Source of the DNA: Chaenocephalus aceratus
Taxonomy: Eukaryota; Chordata; Actinopteri; Perciformes; Channichthyidae
Reading direction: 5' to 3'
DNA length: 64,000 nt
Assembly (NCBI GenBank): GCA_023974075.1
Contig: CM043787.1
Location: forward strand, 40,242,168-40,306,167
Shown: positions 12,563 through 25,279 of the stretch, in pieces
Layout: each line of letters begins with the position of its first letter
Numbering within the stretch: position 1 is the stretch's first letter
The notes under the pieces: generated by a model
Told to the model about the DNA's origin: nothing
The model's database searches: none
Seen by the model: the letters and a program-made list of their open reading frames with translations, nothing else
Position numbers and translations under genes: made by a program

Positions 12563-15529
12563 CGCAATCTGAACACTGCATTCAGATATTTCATAATGAT
12601 GACAGGTTTTGTACACACAGCCATGCCCAAACAGCATCAGGTAGAAACACTTTACAAAAATGTATTTAGTCAGTCATAAGAAAACAAAAACACACTCACT
12701 TGTTGCAGGTAATTAGGGTATTTTTTCCATTTTCTGGATGAGTGAATCAATGCTTTTAGTGTTCTGAACTGAACTCTAGGTCAGATACAAACTAGTACTT
12801 TCCGTTCTGTCAGTCCAGCTCTGTGTTTAATCTTGTGGGTGCAATTCTTCTGACTCAACAAAAGGATCCCTTTCTGCAGTTGATCTATCGTTTTCTGCTG
12901 GTCTGTCATACATTTCTGCCAGTGGTATTAGCTGAGGTAAGGCTTTATTCAATTCTCCTCTCCACAGTCAGTCCATCTGCCTGTTATCCCTTCTAACTCT
13001 GTTCCCATCCTCACCTCAGCTCCACATAATACTCACTGCTGTGGGAGAGAGCCTGTTGGCAAAACTGTTCCCTTTTCCTGCTCTCATCTCCCTTACTTTG
13101 ACTAGTTTCTTTACTTTTACTGTCGGTCTGTCTTCCTTCATCTGATCTCCTTTTTCGGTGTCTTTCCGTTTCATTATCTCAGCTTTACTCTGCTACACAC
13201 CACATCCTGCTTTACCTTATTGCTCCTCTTCTGTTGCTTAACTTCTTCCTTCTGTTTGTTCAGTGTGTGTGAAGAAGTGTTGGATAAAGCCAGGGAAGAT
13301 ATATTAGGGATATACTGCTACCTTGAATGTAGCCTAATTCTCCATAATGAACTGAAGCCCAATCCTCACCTTCATCATCTTTAGATCTCATCTTATGGAA
13401 GTGGAAAGAAATCAATTTTCACTCTTATTAAGGGAGGCCTACTCCTGCTTAAGTCTCTGATTCGAGTGTGTGCATACGTGTGGGTGAGAGGGTTGTTTTC
13501 TCTCTCTCTCCTCTTTCTCTCGCTCTGGTATCTTTCTCTCTATCCCTAATGTATGACTCTCTTCCTTTTCCCTTTGTGTTCATTTTTCATTCGTACTCCT
13601 CTCCCTGCGATTATCCCAGTGCATATCAGAGGCTCTTAATGAAGATTCACAACATTTTCCCCTCCCAGCTAATACCTTATCAAAGGAGAAATCTCGTTCC
13701 AGAAAATCAATTTTCTTTTATATTATTAAGTCCTCCTCTACTTCACTTGCATTGCGTGATTCCTTTGGTTTAGCGCTGCGAAGCAACAGTGAGGGACTTA
13801 ACCCTGAGAGCCCGCCACACTTCATCCACACACAGACTGATCTGATATCTCTCATGGCTTAAGCAGATATGAGGGCAAAGGTAAGAGCAGAGCGGTAATC
13901 AGAGAAAAAAGGAAGAGAAGAGAAAACAATTCTAGAGGTGGAGATAAATCGTTAACACTTTTAAATACAAAATGTCTGACACTGCTCATACTTTGTTCAC
14001 TTTTTTTCATTCATTTTTATTAAACTTTTGGTTATTTTTCACGTTAGCTGGGGCAATCTTATCGGTTCGAATCTTGCTTATGGTACCTTTACACGTGTCA
14101 ACATTGTCACTCTTCAATAAAGGCCAATCTGGCCTAGAAAAAGAATACAATTAATACAATACTTTTGTCACTAAGGCTAGTCTAAGTTTCCTACATAAAC
14201 TGTACATTACTTTTATTTTTTCTCTTACAACAATTGCAGGCTTTCTGAAATGTAGTCCGTGGGCTTTTTCAATAAATCGGAGACCAACAGGAAATGTGAG
14301 AAATGTACAAATATGACCTGACATTAAGTTCATAGGCTGTAACTGAATCATTGCTGTATCCTGTGAGTACAGTATGTACAGTAGCTCGCAAACAAGGATG
14401 CTTATTCAATGCATATTTCCCTTTTATTCAGGTCACCACTGCAATATAGACAATTGAGCTTAACAGAGAGAGGTGAATGAATGACATGCAGAGGTCATAA
14501 GGCAGACACATAACACGTAACACGTTAGTGGTGAGGTCCAAACGCAACTTTCCCTGAGCACACTTTGCCGCTGAGTGATACAAGCTGGACACCCCATCCC
14601 TCTTTTAATAAAGAGCAGAAGATGCAAAAATCTATATACCAAGGTCAAGGTAATGTTACTAATCTCACCAGAAGAAATGTATATGTCAATATACGTCAGT
14701 GAGCGCGCTGCAGTTATTTAAGTAGCTCCAGGTTTGATGGTTCCTCGCTGACTAATGATGCGTTATTTCTTTAAGCCTCAGACAGATACAACTAGGACAT
14801 TTTGCTAAATTACATGAAAGCTTGTAAAATATTGGAAGGAGAACTATTAGGATTTACAGCCTTGTAAACATGTATTTGTGTGGTTCACTAATTCAAAAGT
14901 CTACGAGTTTATAAAACAAAATGGGAAAGTGCTCTATTGCTGTCTGATGTCAAGCATCTCATTTCCAATTATACTAAAAGATAATTTTTTTCATTCTGGT
15001 CTATTTTAAAACATGTGATTTTGTACATACCCATAATGCCTATACACTGTATGAATACCTTAATACTTAAACTTATAGAATACATGCATACTATAACACT
15101 CGTAAATACGGCATATTTACCACACAAAAATAGACTTCAGCTATCTTACACTTTATGTTCTTAAGTGATGCAATTTTGAAATTTCTCTGTGTTGCTAACA
15201 TACCATTTATAATAGCCCTCATTAAATGCACAACACACTGTAAACCTGTCCACGTATGGAATATATAGTTTAACTCTAAGGATTCGGTCCCAAGTGTACA
15301 TTGGCAGGGCAAGTGTTACTCTCTCATAATCACGGATGTATACTTGTTCATCATACATTAATCCCCAAGGGATTTACTCATTCCTAAGTAATTTAAAATG
15401 ACCTGAGTGCGTTCTGCCCTCGAGGCCTCTTAAAAGCAATTGGTACATAAGGAAGATGTGCATCACCCAGGATCTGCTGCAATATGTTGTGTGTGTAACA
15501 CAGTTCTCCTTTATTCATTGTCAAGATGT

Positions 15530-16044
15530 TGTTGTGTCTCGTCAAATGTGTTAGTTATGTTTATGTATTTGTCTGTCATTTCCTGTGTCATTTGCACTTA
15601 CCTCTTGTCTTTCATTTTCAGGCCCTGTTTTCTTCCTCCCCTTGTGTGGTTTTTCCCGCCATCATCAGTGTCCTGCCCCGCCCCTGACTGTTTCCACCTG
15701 TTTCCCACTCACCTCATGTTTAAATAGTCCTGTCTCTCCCCTGTCCCTGTGTCAGTTCGTCTTGTTTGTTTCCATGGATAGTCGTGCCAGGCTTCAGCCA
15801 AGAGAGGATCATTTCCAGTCTAGTCAGGTTTTGTTATTTTTTGCTGACTTAAGTTCATCTTAATTCTCTTTTTGTTGCGCTTGTTTTTTCCTCCTTGTGA
15901 GCGCTTGTCGTTTAATCCAGTTCCTACTCTGTTAAAAGGGATTTTCTGTTTTCTTCTTGAAATTAAAAATAAATGTTTTGCTACTTTCAAGACTGTCTCT
16001 GGGACGTGCATTTGGGTTCTCCAGTTTGTGTTAAGGTCGTGACA
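15530..16044 (+). mobile_element. Probable solo LTR of a retrotransposon
   Basis: The segment starts TGTTGTG and ends CGTGACA (TG...CA termini). It is flanked by GATGT (15525-15529) and GATGC (16045-16049), a likely 5-bp target duplication with one mismatch. It holds a TATA-like TTTAAATA (about 15719), a CCTGTCCCTGTGTCAGTT initiator-like region, an AATAAA polyadenylation signal (about 15968) and a closing GGACGTGCATTTGGGTTC block resembling gypsy-type LTR ends in fish. No internal gag or pol sequence is present next to it. Exact borders are uncertain because the left edge is TG-rich. Confidence 0.55.
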
Positions 16045-16349
16045 GATGCAAATTCAAACCCTTATCAACCAAAGACATGTGATACTGTGGTCTCTTACAA
16101 CAAATAACTACTAACATGTAGAGGAGTCATTTAGAACCCAAACAAATGTTAAGACTTCATGAGAATATTGTTTTTCTTACTATTGTTAGTAAACCTCAGA
16201 TCTGATATCCCCCAGAGTCAGTTAAGTCAGTGTCATTCTAGATCACAGAAATTACAACTGGAAACACATTTAAATCAATCAGATAGTTAGTCTAAAACAC
16301 TCCATTGCTTACAAGTATGAATGATTTGATAATGAAATATAATATCTTA

Positions 16350-16577
16350 CTGGACTTCTTTTCCTTTTGCCGCTGCTTTATATTGAATTATTCATATCTT
16401 AAAATGCACTGTAACTTTTATTCATGTATTTTGTCTTGTAATGTTTATTTTTATTATCTTTGCTTTTTAATGACTGTTTTTTAATGCCATTTTGTCAATG
16501 TCTTTCAATTTTGTAAAGCACTTTGAATTGCCTTGTGTTTGAAAAGTGGTAAATAAACTTGCCTTGAGAAAAAAAAA
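16350..16577 (+). mobile_element. L2-clade LINE 3' end (severely 5'-truncated)
   Basis: This is the same 3' tail as the larger copy at 58745-59425. Shared blocks include TTTTGCCGCTGCTTT, GCACTGTAACTTTTA, GTAAAGCACTTTGAATTG and TAAATAAACTTGCCTTG. The tail ends in an A-rich run. Only about 20 bp of the end of the coding region and the 3' UTR remain. Confidence 0.8.
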
Positions 16578-17137
16578 TCTGTTGCCTTTTGTTTACTGTA
16601 TTAAACTGGACGATGAGTTTTAAAAACCGATCTCTAAGCCAAACTTCACACTGCCTGTGAAAACAACAATCAGTTGTTTTCCCGCCTGGCTTCAGTGCTT
16701 GAGCTCTACTAGATAGACTATATATGAATAAGGCCTACGGCGCAGGAATAGGTCCTATGGCGGAGCTGCTGGTGATAGATAAAGTAGGGCAGGGGTAATG
16801 ATGAGGCATCATCGATGTAAATGATACTCAGGGAGGCCTGGCGAGAGGTGTGGGGGGGCTGGGAGCAGGTGAAAGAGAGAAAAAGAGAGGGATGTGGGCA
16901 GCTGAGAGAGACACCAGCACTCGTGAGAGATGGGAGCAGGTGAGAGGGAGGGAGGAGAGGTGGATGGATGGAGGGAGGGAGAGAGGGAATAGGGATGATG
17001 AAGAGGGAGAGGAGAGAGAAACAGAGGTGTTGGGGGTGGTGATGTATGTAGGCCTGTCAGAGAGTGGTCGGGGAAGATGCAGTGTGCTCCTTACACTGGG
17101 GAAGCAACACCCCCACCCACTCAACCACACACACACT

Positions 17138-17139
<2 letters not shown>

Positions 17140-17199
<60 letters not shown>
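17140..17199 (+). repeat. (CA)n microsatellite
   Basis: About 60 bp of CA. It lies downstream of a purine-rich tract (16850-17030). Confidence 0.96.
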
Positions 17200-17200
<1 letters not shown>

Positions 17201-17244
17201 TTGGCTTCCATCCCACCGCCGCCGCCCACCCACCACCTCTCCCT

Positions 17245-17420
17245 AGGTTGGCCTGGATGCAGAGGCTGACTAATAACCTAAAGGTTGTCGGGTTGATCCC
17301 CGCCACAGACAGGGGTGTTCTCTGGCTGTGAGCTGGCAGCTGGAGGATGCTGGTATTACTTCTAAACTTCTCACCAGCAATGCCCTTGAATAAGACACAA
17401 AGTCCCATGCTGCACTGCAG
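17245..17420 (+). mobile_element. tRNA-derived SINE, degenerate
   Basis: AGAGGCTGACTAATAACC and a B-box-like GGGTTGATCCC (17290-17300) form a decayed tRNA-type head. It is followed by GCCCTTGAATAAGACACAAAGTCCCA, cut here to the motif form CCCTTGnnTAAGACAC, typical of fish SINE bodies. Borders are approximate. Confidence 0.55.
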
Positions 17421-17966
17421 GTGGCCTCTAGCATCTCTGATGAAATGCAAATGTATAGAGAACTCTGTATGTGAGGGAGGGACTGCAGTGAGACCTACTT
17501 TCGCTAGCTGGTTTACAGTCAATTATGAAACATTTGAGCATCTTTAAACTGCAGGTGTTTGAATGGAGAGTCATTATTAAAAATGCATGTTAAGTGGCCA
17601 TAACTTCAGTCTGACTCCAACATGACAGGCAGTGAAAACATGTTAAAAAGATAAAGACACATATAAAGTCTACAGATCAGAGTGGAAACTAATGTGAAAG
17701 TAAACTGCCACATCACATGGTAATGAGTATGACAATGTAAGCAACATTGTTTCTGAAAATCAGGGCTTTAATACACCGTCACAATCACTAAAAAGCTAAT
17801 TCAGTAAGTGCATAATTCACTATACCTTCAGCAGTTATAGTTTGGCGTAAAAGGGCTCATACCAGTTAAGGATATGCTCCCATTCATACAATGATACTTT
17901 ACGAATTAGCATGACTTGAATCAACATTGTAAAGAAATGTCAAACATTTTGCATGTGGGTCTAAAT

Positions 17967-18490
17967 CAGGGGTGTCAAACTCAAGGCCGGGGGCCAAATC
18001 CGGCCCCGCGACTTCATTTTATGTGGCCCACAAGAGCTTGCAAAGAATATAATGTTTATTATACGGTTACGTGCCGCTTTACAGAAGCACGTTGCCCATA
18101 CATGGAGCACAATGCATCTCAAATTTGATTTTTTTTTCTCAGAATTTGACTTTTTTTCTTCTAAATATGCCTTTTTTCTTAGAATTTGCAGTTTTTTTTA
18201 TATTACCTTTTTTTCCAGAAATTGGCTCTTCTTTTTAAATCATTTTGTGACATTCTCACTGAAGAGACTTGCAATTATTTGCCCTGGACTTCTGCTTTCA
18301 GACGTAGTTAATTATGAAGTTATTACCCTATCTGATAATAATCCAATGCAGAGCAATATGTAATATAATACATTATTTTATGACATATTTATATATGTAT
18401 TTTTATATAGTCTTAAAGTTACAACCGGCCCCTTTGAGTGCAACCATAATGCGAATGTGGCCCGCCATGAAATTGAGTTTGACACCCCTG
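17967..18490. mobile_element. hAT-type MITE with 18-bp terminal inverted repeats
   Basis: The left end CAGGGGTGTCAAACTCAA and the right end TTGAGTTTGACACCCCTG are perfect 18-bp inverted repeats. GGCC-rich subterminal blocks follow on both sides (GGGGGCCAAATCCGGCCCC at the left, ATGTGGCCCGCC at the right). No transposase remains. The 8-bp flanks (GTCTAAAT and ATCAACGT) do not match, so no target duplication can be claimed. It shares its ends with 46499-47068. Confidence 0.85.
18122..18240 (+). repeat. Degenerate T-rich tandem repeat inside hAT MITE
   Basis: Four to five imperfect units of about 24-28 bp, each a T run followed by TCTnAGAATTTG. This kind of array is common inside fish hAT MITEs. 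Confidence 0.6.
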
Positions 18491-19166
18491 ATCAACGTGA
18501 AACAAACCCTCTTCTTTACTGCCTATTCTCAAAAGAAGTAACCAATTGAGCCACTAGAGGGCTTTGTGAATGCAAACTGGGTGAACAGCAGTTTCTTTGG
18601 TCCAGAAAATCTTTTATAACTTACGGTTTTGTAACAAAAGACAGTTTTGCATGTCTTTTAATGGTGAGGTCATAAAATGATGGCCTCATCACTTCAAGTA
18701 TCTGTCAACTCAGTAGGTATTCCAACATGTGGTAAACACCCAAATAATAGACAAGAGATTGATAAAGCTATGTGTGTATCTCTTTTGTGGTTAGACAGAA
18801 CAAAGTTTATGGCAAAAATCTGTTGGAAATCACGGATTTTGATCTTATCATGTATTTTCACCTCACAGACTCTTAACTCAATAATAATCATATGCCGAGT
18901 ATGACATCTGAAAAACTGTTCAAATGTTGAACTCTGAGACTCTGGTAATACTGATACTATTATGTTGAAATGTTTTAATGTTTAACCTTCATTTAACTTT
19001 CTTATGTGATGGTTTATAATTACTTCAGAAGTTTCTTTCTTACTTCCATCCATATCATCAATATGAATTCCCTTGGAATAGATTGTGAATAGTAGGCCTA
19101 CACACCTATACATACATATATATTTATAGGTGTATATACCAGAAGTAGGTAGAGGGATGGGAAATG

Positions 19167-19169
<3 letters not shown>

Positions 19170-19228
<59 letters not shown>
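19170..19228 (+). repeat. (TG)n microsatellite
   Basis: About 59 bp of pure TG. Confidence 0.97.
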
Positions 19229-19625
19229 GGCGTTTCAAATCGGAGAGCAGAGTAATCCATTCTCTCCACAGTGGTATGGAGAGACACTGTTGCCATGGCG
19301 TGTTTCACACACACACAAACACAGAGACACACTCAAACACACAGTGGTTGTCATGCTGTGTTACATGGAGCCGTGATCACATTATCTAGCGCTGGACCCT
19401 ACACACTCATTCACTTATACAGCATTCTCTGTTGATTTCCTTCACACACACAAACACACAAAGACTATAGGAACCAATGGCTCACCTGATGGGCTGGCTG
19501 AGATGGAGGGAGAAGACCCACACACATACATACACACACATGCACAGTGGTCCTGCTGACAAGCTCTTCCACGCCAGATTAATCTGGTTTACAGTCTTAT
19601 CTGAGCACAGATAGCACCTCCACAG

Positions 19626-19743
<118 letters not shown>

Positions 19744-20873
19744 GCTGGTCACAAGAATACAATTGCCTGTTTACCTGCAGGTGGGCCGGTCAGGAAAAAA
19801 CAACCAAACAACAATAACAAAAAAAGTGAATCAAGAAAAGAGAGAAACTTGTCCATGTGAGGCCGTGAGCAGCTGAGGGGGGGCAGCAGGAGAAAGTTGG
19901 GATTCGACAAACATCACATTAGTCACAGCGAGGGATCTCCTCTCACTCCCCCACCCAGAAAGAAATATAACCAAAGGAATATTGAAGCAGTAATCCTCCA
20001 AACTCCAGTGTCCTTTCTGCCTCGTGAAGGTCAACCTGCAGTGTAAAAACATTCCTGTGCATTTCTCACTTCTTCACTTCATATTCTTATTCTCTTTATG
20101 GCTTCACTGCCAGACTGCATGAATCACTAACGCTGGCCAAGTCTGCCTTCAAATGTTGAATATGACTGAATGATGCATACTCCCACCCTCACTGACAAAT
20201 GACCACAGGTGAGACAAATGGAACATGCTCTTTATAAGATCCCTCATAATATCAAATAACTTATACTTATTAGTAGCTCATTGAGCTCTATCAGAGCTAT
20301 GTTTCCTGCATAGTGACCACAGCAACGTAACTTCTGCTGTAAATACAACGAAATAGTATAGTGAAAGTGTACACAGTTTTAATTTGCATTTAATGTGTAT
20401 TTATAAAAACAATAAAACGATGATGATGCTTCAGCTAACTGTCCGATGAATAAATACAGGAGTGTTTTTTCCATACGGTTAATATCAAGACAATAAAGAT
20501 GCGGAAGAAAAACAATTCTAGTATTTAGTCTGTCTATTTTGGCAGCCCTCCCCTTCACCTTCTTCTCCTCCCCCATCCTTCCTCCCCTCAGCTTCCACAG
20601 AGGAGACTTATTGATTTGGCGTCTCCTTTCCATGCTCAAGATGAAATAATTAGTGACTGTGGAGGAGAGAAAGAGAGGGGGAGAAGACTGTGGAGAGCGA
20701 GGAAATAAAGAGAGAAAGGAAAAAGGAAGGAAGAAAAAGGATGGATGATACAGAGGAAAGGGGAAAGGAGGACACAGAAATAAAGATTCCTCTGTTGGGA
20801 GGGAAGTGAGCAGCTAGTAGGATTAAGATGATTTCATTAACTATCCTCTGTGACTTCACCCTTAAACCCCCAG

Positions 20874-21031
<158 letters not shown>

Positions 21032-23031
21032 TGCTTTCTTCATCAGTTGTGCTTGCTGACTCCAACACACTGCGTGCAGACGCGTGCCACCATGACAAAA
21101 AAAATGAATATGAGAATTTAACAATGTATCTTTCAACACGTAATTACATTGTTCAAACAGATGGGTTATGTTCATTATTTGATTTTCATTATTTTGCAAA
21201 TCTTTGACATCTATTTTGATATAATAATACAAATAGTCTCTTTTTCTATTACGGTTTATTGTTTGTCAAGATATTGAATATTTCTTTTAATGAAAAACAT
21301 AATGCACACATATTTTTAAATAACTTAAGTTTGCTAAAAGGTAAAAAAAAAGATTTATAAATTGCAATTTTATTTGAAAAGTATTTATGGAGATTGATAT
21401 GTAACAATTATTCCCATGCACACATTGTTGTTATTAGTTGTGAGTATGTTTTGAGAGTTTGTGAATATTCGTCACACATGCACATTTATTGATCAGTCAG
21501 TTACATTTGAATCCTCCTCTCTCACCAGGTTGTTTCCCTCTTTTGTTTCTCCATCACTCTTTAGCTACACCTCACCTGCAGCCAGAAACTTAACTGCGTC
21601 GAAATTACTTAACAGTAACAGCCATGAATAATAGGAAAACAAAGGAATATTACATTAGAGTGAATGCAAAACAATAACAGCAGGATTGTGTGTTATTACA
21701 GTAACGACAGGAAACGGAACTCTCCTGTGAAAAACTGGAGTGTCTTTTCCAATTTCTCTCTCTGCCTCAGTCAAAGCTGTGATTGTGAGTAAAGCTGGGT
21801 TGAGAGTAATAAACAAGAGCAGACTAAATAAAACCTGTCATCATCACCTTTCTCTCTATATGCATATCATTCCCAGCCTTTTTTATTCACCCTTCTTTCT
21901 TTCCTTCTTTCTCTGTTTTTATTTGGAATATTTTGCCTTTCTTTTCTCTATCAACCCTCACATCTCCTCTCTTTTCTGCCGCCTGCGCTCTCTCTTGCTC
22001 AACCTCTCCTTTGCTTTGTAAAGGACAGCTGTCGTCTGTGTGTGTGAGTGTGTGAGTGTGTGTGTGCTGTCTGTCTGTACTGAATGCTGTGAGTGGCCTC
22101 TACTGGCAGACTGAAGGGAATTCAAATGATTCATAGAAACTGAATGCAGGGCCGCTCTACCTCAAAAACCAACGCACCCACGAGGCAAACAATATATATT
22201 TAAGATTCAAATGTAAAACGTAGGTACCCTTACTTTGGGTTTGAGATTATGTTCACAGAAAGCAACAAGGTTACCTTTTTTTATTTGTCCCCTTTTGTAA
22301 ATATACAGTATACTGAGTGTGTGTTATCGAGAGAGAAGCTACGCTGGGTACAGTACAGGGAACAGTAGGCCATAGATGTATTGCTTTCAGGGGAGTAGAA
22401 GGCTGCGGGCCCAGGGGTCGGTCCTCACATCAATATAACAATGACACACATCGACCCGGCAACGGCCTGCTTGCTTCATCACTAGGACAAAGTAGCATCA
22501 ATAGTTACAGAGAGAGTGCCAGCATGTTGCTTACGAACTGAAAAGAGCAGGAGAAAGCCCACATAGATGAGAAACTGCATGTTATTTAAATGTATGACAA
22601 TAAATGAATATTTGATTGTGTCCCATGACAACAGTTTTAGTTTTTTTTCATTGTGTGTCTTCTAATTTATTTGGTAACTTTTGAGGCAGCACTTTATGAG
22701 GTTGATAAAGGGGATATATATATTTTTTTTTTTAACCGCATTTACAATGAAATACGATTATTAAAACATTTTAGGAATCATCTTAAAATAAAACACAGTT
22801 CAGAGGGAAACAAACTAATGCCTCAAAATGACTAAATATTATATTTAACATCTCTCTTACAAACTGAATGTGATAATAGGGTTATAATAGGATTTTTTTT
22901 AATGTAACATAATTCAGTTGTCCCATATTACAACATTGCAGTTGGCAACGCTCAAAGTCAACATATATTATAAATAAGATTTTCATCGTCATAACTACAC
23001 TGTAGCTATGTACGTATGACTAATGAAAATG

Positions 23032-23175
23032 TGGAGGCGTGTGGCACAGTGGCATAGTGCGTTGGTGTTCGGATCAGGGGAGCACAGGTTCAAACCCCAC
23101 TGCAGTCAGCATGTCGTTGTGTCCCTGGGCGAGACACTTCACCCAAATTGCTCCTGTGGGGATTGTCCACAGTCA
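23032..23175 (+). mobile_element. tRNA-derived SINE
   Basis: The A-box-like TGGCACAGTGG (23042-23052) and B box GGTTCAAACCC (23087-23097) are spaced as in a tRNA-type pol III promoter. The body contains GTGTCCCTGGGCGAGACAC and TTCACCCAAATTGCTCC, typical of fish SINEs. It does not fold as a complete tRNA, so it is not called a tRNA gene. Confidence 0.75.
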
Positions 23176-23531
23176 AATAAAAGCGTCTAACAAGTAACAT
23201 GTAATGTATAAAAGCCTTGAACCTTGATACTGCATAACATAATGGTTGCAATGTGGATGTGACATTATCATATATTTTGTCTTTAAATACTAATATACTA
23301 AACCAATAATAAAAGTAGGCCTTCACTGTCCAACAATGTCCCTGTTGCCAGCCACACACTCTCATCACACAGACACACACACACATCACCCCCACTCTCT
23401 CAGTCACATACCATCGGCACAGCTGGCTCAGTGATAAATAGACTTATTCCGGTAAAATCAACATTGTAATCACCACCTTTGCTCTTTATAGAATTTCTAG
23501 CGGACTGCATGATAAATCTAAAATCGGGACA

Positions 23532-23532
<1 letters not shown>

Positions 23533-23596
<64 letters not shown>

Positions 23597-23634
23597 CTGT
23601 GTGTGTGTGTGTGTGTGTGTATGTGTGTGTGTAT
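23533..23634 (+). repeat. (TG)n microsatellite, interrupted
   Basis: Two TG blocks separated by TATGC near 23594, then TG with ATG variants. Confidence 0.96.
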
Positions 23635-23796
23635 GGTTGATATATAATGCGTAACAAACATTTCATGATGTGGCTGTGCGCGTGTGTCTGCTAATAAAAT
23701 AGTAACGATCGCAGCCTTTATGCACTTAGCAAGTGTTTTATTATAATCACCATGGCGACATGGTCCTTGCATGACGATGAGGTGTCAACATGCCAG

Positions 23797-23806
23797 CACA
23801 CACACA

Positions 23807-23883
<77 letters not shown>
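23797..23883 (+). repeat. (CA)n microsatellite
   Basis: About 87 bp of CA with one AAA interruption at the left. Confidence 0.96.
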
Positions 23884-23884
<1 letters not shown>

Positions 23885-24772
23885 AGACCGCATCAAATTA
23901 TTTGGCAGTCAGAACAAAGACGAAAGACTGACACACTATCACCACTAACATTCACACACAATTAACAGAGGAAACATCTCTGTCTTATACAAACGCTCGA
24001 GCATCAGAAAACCATTCATTCCTAAATCTTTCAAATTAAAGGAAAAAGGAGGTAAAAAGGTCAGGGTCCTTGTCAATAAATCAAATTTCGAAAGGACTCG
24101 GAAAGACAGAGGTGTTGAAAGTATATTTTGGCACTTAAGAAAACAATTCAATTTTTAGGAGAATAAAAGTATTGGTTGAGTGATGAGAGATTTTTGTAAG
24201 AGAGATGAGTTTCACATTTTAAATGGAGGATCTAATATTATTTTTCATCTTATTTTAAAATGTTTTTCAATTCTGAATCTGTTATTCGTGAGCATTAACA
24301 CATTATAGAAGTGAAAGTATCACCTAGATGTAATTAGGGGGGGAAACAATTCGATGTACAGTATATTCCCCAAAAATCTGAACTGAGGGAAATAAATGTT
24401 CTTCAATCTCAGACATAGAACAAGCTGTGAAATGAGACCAAGACCTCTGACACGGAAACAGGAAGCAAAAGGATAAAAAACTCAGAGAAGAGGGAAACAC
24501 ATGAGGAAGAGGAGGGAGAGAGACAATATGCTGTAACACTGAGGAGACACTTTGTTGCCATTGAGTGATGAAAAGTCCATATGTTACCGAGCTATCATAA
24601 ATTATGTCCCACAACGTATGGTAGAGGGGGCACAGGGGTTCGTTGTGTATGTGTGTGTGTGTGTGTGTGTCATCCAGAAATAGGACACCCACCCAGCTTC
24701 GCTAAGGAAAAAAAGAACTCTCCTATCTACCAGGACAGACCTGCTGCACTGATGCAAGCCAGGCCTAATGCT

Positions 24773-24891
<119 letters not shown>

Positions 24892-25146
24892 ATGTATACA
24901 TCACTTCAGGGGACATTACATTGACTTACATGCATTTCCTGGAGACTTATCCTAACCTTAACCATAACCAACACATGCCTAACCCTAACCCTTAACCTTA
25001 ACCTTACCTTAAACCTAACCAAGTCTTCACCCTAAAATTAATGATTCCCCTCATGGGGACCTCCAATTTGTCCCCATAAGGGAAGCGAGTCCCCACACGT
25101 GACTGTGTAAACAGATTTAGGTCTCCACAAGTATAGTAATGCTAGG
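24892..25146. repeat. Telomere-like (CCTAAC)-rich repeat module between two CA tracts
   Basis: Degenerate CCTAACCCTAACC-type units fill 24951-25020. They are followed by a unique-looking block with GTCCCCATAAG and GAGTCCCCACACG. CA tracts adjoin both edges (24775-24891 and from 25147). I recall similar CA-flanked modules from many fish genomes, so it is probably dispersed and repetitive rather than a true telomere scar. Confidence 0.6.
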
Positions 25147-25206
25147 CCACACACACCACACACACACACACCACCACACCCACACCCGCGCACGCACACA
25201 TGCACG

Positions 25207-25278
<72 letters not shown>
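25147..25278 (+). repeat. (CA)n microsatellite with CG variants
   Basis: A degenerate CCACCACAC/CGCGCACG part up to 25209, then about 69 bp of pure CA. Confidence 0.95.

Positions 25279-25279
<1 letters not shown>

Noticed and set aside
22317..22541. 74-codon open frame
   Set aside because: Short, no motif and no splice context.
23032..23110. tRNA gene
   Set aside because: A and B boxes are present, but the acceptor and anticodon stems do not pair, and a SINE body follows.
24951..25020. True chromosome-end telomere
   Set aside because: The units are degenerate, only about 70 bp long, and embedded in a dispersed-looking module.
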